A stretch of 6,800 nucleotides of DNA from Rhizobium sp. (lineage in GTDB: Bacteria > Pseudomonadota > Alphaproteobacteria > Rhizobiales > Rhizobiaceae): contig DNPN01000168.1 in assembly GCA_003501385.1 (NCBI GenBank), positions 1-6,800 on the forward strand, written 5' to 3'. Shown here piece after piece: positions 1 to 5,144 of the stretch. The position numbers and the translations under genes were made by a program. The notes under the pieces were generated by a model. That model saw only the letters and a list, made by a program, of their open reading frames with translations, did not search any database and had not been told where the DNA came from. Numbering within the stretch: the stretch's first letter is position 1; every line of letters begins with the position of its first letter.

Positions 1-15
1 TCATCAGGCTTGAGT

Positions 16-77
16 TCTTATTTAGCCGCATGTACGTTATCGTTTTATTGAGGACAATAAAACGCGACATGCTTTAG
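16..77. repeat. 62-bp intergenic repeat, copy 1, with 45-nt palindrome
   Basis: This stretch is identical, base for base, to 3388-3449 in the same orientation. Weaker similarity continues leftward to about position 5 (shared CAGGCTT), so the window probably starts inside a larger composite repeat. The core at 28-72 is a 45-nt imperfect palindrome. Its outer arms are GCATGT/ACATGC, its inner arms CGTTTTATT/AATAAAACG around a GAGGAC loop, and there is an asymmetric bulge of 7 nt on the left against 2 nt on the right. Read on the minus strand it begins CTAAAGCATGTCGCG, wording I recall from rhizobial intergenic repeats. That family assignment is from memory. The duplication and the hairpin are seen directly. 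Confidence 0.9.
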
Positions 78-78
78 A

Positions 79-123
79 GTTTGTCAGGGAAAAGTGGAAC
101 CCGGTTTTCCCGAAAAGACAAAC
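79..123. repeat. Hairpin repeat of the GTTTGTCAGGGAAAA type, copy 1
   Basis: This is an imperfect inverted repeat. Outer arms GTTTGTC/GACAAAC (79-85 with 117-123) enclose inner arms GGGAAAA/TTTTCCC (87-93 with 105-111). The loop is about 11 nt, and a GAAAA bulge sits on the right side. It is clearly related to the hairpin at 3281-3322, which has the same arms but a different loop. It directly abuts the 62-bp repeat, so the two look like parts of one mosaic element. It lies downstream of uppP and could act as an mRNA 3'-end structure, but there is no T-run that would make it a convincing intrinsic terminator. Confidence 0.75.
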
Positions 124-135
124 GAAAACAAGATA

Positions 136-180
136 GTTTAGAGTCTGTCTGGTTCAATCTGAACCTGACAGACTCTAAAC
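136..180. repeat. Near-perfect palindrome overlapping the uppP stop codon
   Basis: This 45-nt palindrome has 14-bp arms (GTTTAGAGTCTGTC and its complement), one T/T mismatch, six more pairs (GGTTCA/TGAACC) and a 3-nt loop. Its right end overlaps the last codon and TAG stop of the leftward uppP gene. The segment 157-177 is found again as its reverse complement at 6780-6800, so this is a dispersed repeat and not only a local terminator. It could still stall polymerase or protect the uppP mRNA 3' end. The sequence after it on the minus strand has no run of T, so a classical intrinsic terminator is not supported. Confidence 0.85.
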
Positions 181-1047
181 CGCAGCCCCGGTGGCTGCGG
201 CGGCAATCAGCACAAAGCCCAGCAAGATGCGGTAGATCACGAAAGGCCAAGTGGAGAACCGCTCCAGAAAACGCATCAGGCCCCAGATGGCGATGAGCGA
301 GGAAATACCGCCGGCAATCAGGCCCACGGCCAGAAGCGCCCAGCCATGAGCATCCAGTGACAGCTTATGCAGTTCCCAGATTTCCTTCAAACCCGCCAGC
401 AAAATCGCAGGCAGACCAAGAAGGAAGGAAAACCGCGCTGCTTCCTCACGCTTGAAGCCCAAGGCCAAAGCTGCCGTGATGGTGCCGCCGGAGCGGGATA
501 CGCCGGGAATGAGAGCTGCTGCCTGCGCAATGCCCACCAGAATGATATCGAGAGGGCGAATGCTGGGCAGATCACGCCTATGCTTGGCCAAAAGCTCGGT
601 TGCCGCCAGCAGGCCACCCATGACAATACAGGCAATGCCCACGGCCCAGAGGCTGCGCAGCGGTGAATCACAGCTATTGAGGCTGTGCGACAGGGCAAGA
701 CCGGCAATCACAATCGGAATGGTGCCGATGATGATCCAAAGCACCAGCTGGAAGCTGAAATCATTATAATCACGCCGCTTCAAGGCGCTGACAGAGCCGC
801 TGGCAAGCCCGAAAATATCGCGCCAGAAATAGCTGATAACGCCCACCAGAGCCGCCATCTGCATGGCCGCTGAAAAGGCAGCGCCCGGATCGGGCCAGCC
901 CAACAGCGCAGGCACCACCCGCATATGGGCTGAGGACGAGACCGGAACCAGCTCGGTGACACCTTGCACAACGCCGAGAAAGGCTGTTTCCACAAAACTC
1001 AGGTCAACAAATCCCGTTGCCGAGCCGACCAAACACGCATCTGCCAT
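175..1047 (-). CDS. uppP: Undecaprenyl-diphosphate phosphatase (UppP/BacA family)
   Basis: This inner-membrane enzyme removes a phosphate from undecaprenyl diphosphate. That recycles the lipid carrier for peptidoglycan and surface polysaccharide synthesis, and high levels give bacitracin resistance. The 290 aa are close to the family norm (about 265-290). Both family signatures are present. QGVTELVPVSSSAH (residues 28-41) carries the (E/Q)xxxE pair (Q28, E32) and the conserved His41. PGVSRSG (181-187) carries the catalytic-loop Arg185. About eight hydrophobic segments fit the known fold. The second signature is followed by the usual GFKREEAARFSFLL helix. The wording LVPVSSSAHM differs from LPVSSTGH of E. 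coli BacA, so this may be the second UppP type found in many rhizobia (inference). The start is supported by GAGG six bases upstream of the ATG. The reading frame ends with Val-stop inside the palindrome at 136-180. It is divergent from the chemoreceptor gene. Confidence 0.95.
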   Translation of the reverse strand: MADACLVGSATGFVDLSFVETAFLGVVQGVTELVPVSSSAHMRVVPALLGWPDPGAAFSAAMQMAALVGVISYFWRDIFGLASGSVSALKRRDYNDFSFQLVLWIIIGTIPIVIAGLALSHSLNSCDSPLRSLWAVGIACIVMGGLLAATELLAKHRRDLPSIRPLDIILVGIAQAAALIPGVSRSGGTITAALALGFKREEAARFSFLLGLPAILLAGLKEIWELHKLSLDAHGWALLAVGLIAGGISSLIAIWGLMRFLERFSTWPFVIYRILLGFVLIAAAATGAAV

Positions 1048-1053
1048 CCGTTA

Positions 1054-1057
1054 CCTC
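1054..1057 (-). promoter_or_regulatory. Ribosome binding site of uppP
   Basis: On the minus strand this reads GAGG, six bases before the ATG at 1045-1047. It supports the chosen uppP start, which gives a short N-terminal extension before the first membrane segment. Confidence 0.7.
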
Positions 1058-1073
1058 GTAGATTGCTATAGGC

Positions 1074-1128
1074 TTTTGCTTTCGCATATCTTTTTCTCGA
1101 AACCGCGGCACACTTTCAAGAGACATGC
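1074..1128. repeat. Diverged copy of the 45-nt palindrome, in the uppP leader
   Basis: The 45-nt core (1084-1128) runs from GCATAT to ACATGC. Its inner stem is TCTCGAAA paired with TTTC-aa-GAGA around CCGCGGCACAC. It has the same length, the same orientation and the same left-heavy bulge as the core at 28-72. It shares with the copy at 6733-6777 the loop wording ACCGCG..ACACTTT and the flank TTTTGCTTTC. Stem bases differ from the other copies, but pairing is kept. The near edge lies 27 bp from the uppP ATG, so the element is either in the 5' leader or overlaps the uppP promoter. Family membership is inferred from this comparison. Confidence 0.7.
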
Positions 1129-1298
1129 GTCAGGACCAGATCCATCCTGTTTTGAACGCCGGATCTTGGCGGAAGGAAGACAGTGGATCCACGGATTTTT
1201 GGCACGGGACCGACGAGATAGCAACACACGCAAAAAGATCAGAGCGATGGGAGCATATCACCCTTGCTTTGATTTAAACCGCTGCGGAAGGATAAAAC
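1129..1298. other. Intergenic stretch without a recognised gene
   Basis: Between the palindrome and the AT-rich region I see no convincing coding sequence. The only local symmetry noticed is a weak AGATCC/GGATCT pair around 1138-1166, too small and widely spaced to name as a site. The segment presumably holds regulatory DNA for the divergent uppP and chemoreceptor genes, but no promoter boxes can be assigned with confidence. Confidence 0.4.
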
Positions 1299-1328
1299 AT
1301 GCGAACGGCCCCTTCAAAATCCACATAA
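1299..1328 (+). other. Possible nine-codon leader ORF upstream of the chemoreceptor
   Basis: An ATG at 1299 is preceded at six bases by GGAAGGA (1286-1292), a strong Shine-Dalgarno match. It opens a frame reading MRTAPSKST and stops at 1326-1328. It lies 108 bases before the chemoreceptor start, so it could be a translated leader if transcription begins upstream. It could equally be chance, or the relic of a lost gene start. The only support is the ribosome-binding-site match and spacing. Confidence 0.2.
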
Positions 1329-1382
1329 AAATCAATTAATTTAGCAATTATTAAAACGTTTAATCCAAAAATTCTAAGTAAC
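1312..1382 (+). promoter_or_regulatory. AT-rich presumed promoter region of the chemoreceptor gene
   Basis: This stretch is markedly richer in A and T than the rest of the window, with repeated TTAAT, AATT and AAAAT blocks. It ends shortly before the chemoreceptor start. AT-rich DNA in this place is typical of promoters and UP elements in GC-rich alphaproteobacteria. I could not identify a clear -35/-10 pair or a known operator, so only the general role is proposed. Confidence 0.4.
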
Positions 1383-1426
1383 GTGGCAGAAGCCGCAACC
1401 ATTCCGTTGCACTTTCGAGCCCTTTC

Positions 1427-1430
1427 GGAG
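1427..1430 (+). promoter_or_regulatory. Ribosome binding site that decides the chemoreceptor start
   Basis: GGAG lies six bases before the ATG at 1437. The alternative in-frame GTG at 1383 has no purine-rich motif ahead of it, and it would add 18 residues of unremarkable sequence before the first membrane helix. The ATG is therefore preferred. Confidence 0.75.
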
Positions 1431-1436
1431 ATTGAA

Positions 1437-3269
1437 ATGCGATTGTCTGTCGGCCAGCTTTTAACTGCCCTGTTCGCACTGATTCTGGTGGTCGTCATAT
1501 CACAAGGAATTTACGCCATCACCGCGTTGAATTCCATTGAGGATGGCGGGCGTTCTATTGTTGAAAAACGTGTGCCCTCCTTCGTGCTGATGGGACAGTT
1601 GAATGCGGACGCGGGCGATGTGCGCATCGCGCAAGCCGCCTATATCAGTGCAAGCGTTCTGGCCAAGAATGGGTCTGGGCAGAAAGAAAAATTCGGCAAA
1701 CTCATCACCGATTCCGTAGAAAAACTTGAGAAAGATCGCAAGGCTTACGAGCCTTTGATGCTGGATCAGGGCGATCGGGATCTCTACGCCGCTTTTTCCA
1801 AGAGCTGGAGTGAATCCGAAAAGCATTGGAGCCAAGTCAAAACAATGGCCGACGCCGGTCAATTTGACGAAGCACGGGAGCTGTTTATCGGCAAATCCTT
1901 CGAGGCCTATAACAAGGCTGGCGACAATATTCAGGCGGCTGTTGATGATCTGAATGGCAATGTCAAAGATGAAGGTGCGGCCAATGGCCAAGCCATCGAA
2001 AACACAAAGGCTGTCACCTATCTTGCCTTGACCGCAGCCATCCTGATTGGGCTGGGTGCCGCCATTATCAACAGTGTGCGCATCGTGCGCCCGCTGAATC
2101 GCATTACCCATTCCATGCAGGTGCTCTCTTCCGGTGACACCAATGGCGAGACGCTTTACAAAGATCGTAAAGACGAGATCGGTGCCATGGCCGCCGCCCT
2201 TCAAGTGTTCAAGGACGGAATTTTGCGCAATCGCGATCTGGAGCGTGAAGCAGAAACAGCGCGCAAGCAAGCGGAAACTGATCGCGTCAGGCTCAATCAG
2301 GAAGCAGAGGCTGCCGCACAAAAGAAATTGCAGGCCGCCACCGCAGCCCTCGGATCGGGCCTCAAGCGTCTGGCTGCCGGCGATCTGGGCTTTGAACTGA
2401 CGGAGCCTTTCGCACCTGAATTTGATGCGTTGCGGCTTGATCTTAACTCTGCCGTCGCACAATTGGGCAGCACGATTGCAACGGTTGCCGAATCGGCCGA
2501 AGCGATCAACAATGGCTCACGCGAAGTCAGCCAGAGCACGGGCGATCTTTCCAACCGCACGGAGCAGCAGGCCTCGTCGCTGGAAGAAACTGCCGCAGCC
2601 CTTGATCAGATCACCGTCAATGTCAGCAATTCGTCAAAACGTGTCGAGGAAGCCCGCAACGTTGCCAAGGATGCCAACAGCAGCGCCGTGCGCTCCGGTC
2701 AGGTGGTGCATGAGGCCATCAGCGCCATGCAGCGGATTGAGCAATCATCAAACCAGATCTCCAATATCATCACCGTCATTGATGAAATCGCCTTCCAAAC
2801 CAATCTTCTGGCCTTGAACGCCGGGGTGGAAGCCGCGCGCGCCGGAGAAGCAGGCCGTGGTTTTGCCGTGGTTGCCACAGAAGTGCGAGAACTGGCGCAA
2901 CGCTCTGCCAAGGCTGCCCGCGAAATCAAGGAGTTGATCAACAAATCCTCTGCAGAGGTGGAAACGGGTGTTCGGCAGGTGCAGGAAACCGGCGATGTGC
3001 TGAAAGCGATTGAGCACCACGTGACCACCATCAACGGTTTGATGGATGCGATTGCAACGTCGTCAAGGGAGCAATCGGTTGGCCTTTCCGAGGTCAACAC
3101 TGCCGTCAACCAGATGGACCACGTAACCCAGCAAAATGCCGCCATGGTGGAAGAAACCAGCGCCGCCAGCGCCAGTCTTGCCCAAGAGAGTGTTCGTCTG
3201 CAACAGCTGGTGTCACGATTCACCCTCGGCAGAGGTGGGCGGGGTGCAGAAGTCCGCCGGGCTGCTTAA
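1437..3269 (+). CDS. Methyl-accepting chemotaxis protein (transmembrane chemoreceptor)
   Basis: This receptor senses a periplasmic signal and controls the CheA kinase through CheW, steering the flagellar motor. The chosen product has 610 aa. TM1 is about residues 8-28, a helical periplasmic domain spans 29-192 (four-helix-bundle type by length and helix content), and TM2 is about 193-211. HAMP follows at about 212-265 with the typical RIVRPLNRI start and the DEIGAMAAALQVFKDG end. A second HAMP-like unit lies around 300-353 (LAAGDLGFELTEPF), as is common in alphaproteobacterial receptors. The cytoplasmic coiled coil carries likely methylation stretches (EQQASSLEETAAALDQI, about 376-392, and QNAAMVEETSAASASL in the return helix). 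The hairpin tip at about 448-490 is IDEIAFQTNLLALNAGVEAARAGEAGRGFAVVATEVRELAQRS in outline. The C-terminus RGAEVRRAA lacks an NWETF-type CheR/CheB docking pentapeptide. The ligand cannot be predicted. No che genes lie in the window, so it is a stand-alone receptor locus. Confidence 0.95.
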   Translation: MRLSVGQLLTALFALILVVVISQGIYAITALNSIEDGGRSIVEKRVPSFVLMGQLNADAGDVRIAQAAYISASVLAKNGSGQKEKFGKLITDSVEKLEKDRKAYEPLMLDQGDRDLYAAFSKSWSESEKHWSQVKTMADAGQFDEARELFIGKSFEAYNKAGDNIQAAVDDLNGNVKDEGAANGQAIENTKAVTYLALTAAILIGLGAAIINSVRIVRPLNRITHSMQVLSSGDTNGETLYKDRKDEIGAMAAALQVFKDGILRNRDLEREAETARKQAETDRVRLNQEAEAAAQKKLQAATAALGSGLKRLAAGDLGFELTEPFAPEFDALRLDLNSAVAQLGSTIATVAESAEAINNGSREVSQSTGDLSNRTEQQASSLEETAAALDQITVNVSNSSKRVEEARNVAKDANSSAVRSGQVVHEAISAMQRIEQSSNQISNIITVIDEIAFQTNLLALNAGVEAARAGEAGRGFAVVATEVRELAQRSAKAAREIKELINKSSAEVETGVRQVQETGDVLKAIEHHVTTINGLMDAIATSSREQSVGLSEVNTAVNQMDHVTQQNAAMVEETSAASASLAQESVRLQQLVSRFTLGRGGRGAEVRRAA

Positions 3270-3280
3270 ACCGAGAGATC

Positions 3281-3322
3281 GTTTGTCAGGGAAAACGTGG
3301 GTTGCTCTTTTCCCCGACAAAC
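3281..3322. repeat. Hairpin repeat of the GTTTGTCAGGGAAAA type, copy 2
   Basis: Arms GTTTGTC/GACAAAC and GGGAAAA/TTTTCCC pair with a single A/C mismatch around a loop of about 12 nt. The element starts 12 bases after the chemoreceptor stop. It is the counterpart of 79-123, with the same arms but a different loop and without the right-hand bulge. After the hairpin the sequence is TCCCGATTATTTTG, with only a weak T-rich stretch, so it may contribute to transcription termination but is not a clean intrinsic terminator. Confidence 0.75.
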
Positions 3323-3342
3323 TCCCGATTATTTTGTCTGGC

Positions 3343-3385
3343 TAAAGCCTGTCGCAGTGAATAGGATTCACTGCGACAGGCTTTA
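3343..3385. terminator. Perfect 20-bp stem between convergent genes, probable terminator
   Basis: Twenty bases (3343-3362) pair without mismatch with 3366-3385 around a 3-nt AGG loop. It lies between the convergent chemoreceptor and Sel1 genes. On the plus strand it is followed by TCTCTTATTT, moderately T-rich, so it could end chemoreceptor transcription. On the minus strand no T-run follows. Its left arm (CTAAAGCCTGTCGC, from 3342) resembles the minus-strand start of the neighbouring 62-bp repeat (CTAAAGCATGTCGC), so it may itself be a repeat derivative that took on terminator function. Confidence 0.55.
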
Positions 3386-3387
3386 TC

Positions 3388-3449
3388 TCTTATTTAGCCG
3401 CATGTACGTTATCGTTTTATTGAGGACAATAAAACGCGACATGCTTTAG
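3388..3449. repeat. 62-bp intergenic repeat, copy 2, with 45-nt palindrome
   Basis: This is identical to 16-77 and in the same orientation, with the palindromic core at 3400-3444. It ends two bases before the stop codon of the leftward Sel1 gene, so it would form a strong structure right at the 3' end of that mRNA. Together with 16-77 it brackets the uppP and chemoreceptor genes as direct repeats. Confidence 0.9.
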
Positions 3450-3451
3450 GT

Positions 3452-5068
3452 TTAAGTTTTCTTGCTCAGATCTTCCAGAACTGCCTTTGCGTTTAGATTG
3501 CCTTGTCGTGCAGCTTTCTCGATCCAAAAGAGAGCTTGATCCTTGTCCTTTGGTAGGCCCTCACCGTTAAGGTATGCCACTCCGAGATCGTATTCCGCGC
3601 TTGCATTGCCTTGATCTGCCGCCTTTCTCCACCAGACAATCGCTTGCGTGCGATCATGGGCAACGCCGAAACCATTGTGATAATACACTCCAAGATTGGC
3701 TTCCGACTCTGCGAAGCCTTGGTTCGCGGCCTTTCTGAACCACTCTAATGCCTGTGCATAATCTTGCGTAACACCCAAACCTTTGTCGTAGGCCATACCA
3801 AGATTGTTCGCGGCCTGTGCGTTGCCTTGCTCTGCTGCCTTGCGATACCAAGCGCTGGCTTCACCATCATCCTTATCAACACCTCTCCCTTGCGCGTAGG
3901 ACAATGCAAGATTGAGTTGCGCAACGGCATTCCCGCGATCAGCAGCCTTTCGAAACCACTTGACCGCTTGGGTAGAATCTTGTGTCACTCCATGACCGTC
4001 CAGATACCCAACTCCGAGCTGATTTTCTGCGTCCGAAAAACCTTGATTTGCGGCCTTCGTTAACCAGACGTTGGCTTCAACATAATCCTGTTGAACACCT
4101 TTTCCTTCTGCGTACGCTATTCCAAGATTGTGTTCAGAACCTGCGAAGCCTTGGTCCGCGGCCTTCCTAAACCACTCCATGGCCTGCTGATAATCTTGGG
4201 GAACATCCAAACCTTGGTCGTAGGCCACACCGAGATTGTGCTCGGCTTGTACCTGCCCTTGCTCTGCGGCCAACCGCCATAAGCGCACCGCTTGAGCATG
4301 ATCCCGTACGACGCCCAAGCCCTTCGAATATGACGTCCCCAGCCTGCTTTGTGCGCCGCTATGTCCCTGGTCTGCTGCCTTGCGAAGCCACGCGTTGGAT
4401 TCAACATAATCCTGCTGAACACCTCTACCTTGTGCATACATCAATCCAAGATTGAATTCAGACGTTACAAAGCCTTGGTCTGCCGCCATTCGAAACCACT
4501 CCAAGGCTAGCAGATAATCTTGCGGTACACCCAAACCTTGAAGGTAAGCCACACCAAGATTATGCTCGCCTTGTGCATCGCCTTGCTCTGCTGCCAAGCG
4601 CCAAAATCTGGCAGCTTCGGCATTGTCCTGTTTTACGCCCAATCCATTCGCATAGGCCATTCCCAACTTGATTTTCGCAGACGTATTTCCTTGGTCTGCT
4701 GCCTTGCGCAACAACGCGACAGCTTCACCATAATCCTGGTGAACACCATTCCCGAGGGCATAGGCCATTGCGAGATTGATTTGCGCAAGATCAATCCCCT
4801 GATCCGCAGCCTTTCGAAACCATTTAACAGACTCCGCATAGTTCAGATGAACCCCATCGGCGTTGGCATAAGCGCTACCAAGATTGTTTTCAGCCATTGC
4901 ATTCCCTGCGAATGCCCATGGCGTCCACAGGGCAACGGCCAACCCATTAAATCCCAGAGCATGAGCAACGCTCCCCGAAAGGGGGCATGCCAGCCCAGCT
5001 ATAACAATGCACGTGGAGACAAAAATGGTTTTGCGAATAGTCATGTAACGCATCCGTAGCCTATTCAT
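3452..5068 (-). CDS. Secreted Sel1-like repeat (SLR) protein
   Basis: The 538-aa product consists of an export signal followed by 13 tandem Sel1-like repeats, a TPR-related helix pair of 36 aa each. Proteins of this kind act as protein-protein interaction scaffolds, and several bacterial ones work in the envelope or in host interaction. The partner here is unknown. Residues 1-37 form a basic N-region, a hydrophobic core (about 14-27) and an AHA signal-peptidase I site at 35-37, so a periplasmic or outer location is likely. A second hydrophobic patch (38-55) precedes the repeats. The repeat consensus is roughly NLGxAYxxGxGVxQDYxxAxxWFRKAADQG, from residue 57 to 523, followed by a half repeat and a lysine-rich end. 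It is about twice the length of rhizobial ExoR and is not that protein. In-frame ATGs at 5053 and 5044 also fit a signal peptide, and no start has a strong ribosome binding site, so the start is uncertain. GC is visibly lower than in DUF853 next door. No catalytic domain is seen. Confidence 0.9.
   Translation of the reverse strand: MNRLRMRYMTIRKTIFVSTCIVIAGLACPLSGSVAHALGFNGLAVALWTPWAFAGNAMAENNLGSAYANADGVHLNYAESVKWFRKAADQGIDLAQINLAMAYALGNGVHQDYGEAVALLRKAADQGNTSAKIKLGMAYANGLGVKQDNAEAARFWRLAAEQGDAQGEHNLGVAYLQGLGVPQDYLLALEWFRMAADQGFVTSEFNLGLMYAQGRGVQQDYVESNAWLRKAADQGHSGAQSRLGTSYSKGLGVVRDHAQAVRLWRLAAEQGQVQAEHNLGVAYDQGLDVPQDYQQAMEWFRKAADQGFAGSEHNLGIAYAEGKGVQQDYVEANVWLTKAANQGFSDAENQLGVGYLDGHGVTQDSTQAVKWFRKAADRGNAVAQLNLALSYAQGRGVDKDDGEASAWYRKAAEQGNAQAANNLGMAYDKGLGVTQDYAQALEWFRKAANQGFAESEANLGVYYHNGFGVAHDRTQAIVWWRKAADQGNASAEYDLGVAYLNGEGLPKDKDQALFWIEKAARQGNLNAKAVLEDLSKKT
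3500..4900 (-). repeat. Tandem array of 13 coding 108-bp Sel1 repeats
   Basis: The coding sequence for residues 57-523 of the Sel1 protein is periodic at about 108 bp. The first unit is 35 aa and the other twelve are 36 aa. The most constant positions are the NLG, AY, G-x-GV, QD and AAxQG elements. Repeats 3-5 (4364-4687) match repeats 6-8 (4040-4363) one to one: by eye 20, 27 and 25 of 36 residues agree, against 16 of 36 for neighbouring repeats 3 and 4. This points to duplication of a three-repeat, 324-bp block. Repeat 11 resembles repeats 4 and 7. Confidence 0.9.
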
Positions 5069-5144
5069 CGGCTATGCCCGATGGAATTACAACTTTGCAG
5101 ATGCTAGATTGTGGCCGAGGAAAGTCAATGCGGAGGACACGACG

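Noticed and set aside
136..180. Classical Rho-independent terminator for uppP
   Set aside because: The stem is strong, but no T-run follows on the minus strand and the sequence recurs elsewhere, so it is called a repeat that may affect the mRNA end.
1383..1436. Longer chemoreceptor starting at GTG 1383
   Set aside because: No Shine-Dalgarno motif precedes it, while the ATG at 1437 has GGAG at six bases and begins right before TM1.
1500..2462. Long open frame on the minus strand across the chemoreceptor gene
   Set aside because: It lies antisense to a well-supported receptor gene and encodes no recognisable domain, so it is explained by codon bias.
3500..4900. Regularly spaced repeats that could suggest a CRISPR or tandem array
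   Set aside because: The period is 108 bp, the copies are diverged, and one open frame reads through all of them as Sel1-like repeats, so this is coding repetition.
4982..4999. Lipoprotein box around Cys28 of the Sel1 protein
   Set aside because: The context GLAC does not fit the usual L-A/S-G/A-C pattern, whereas AHA at 35-37 fits signal peptidase I.
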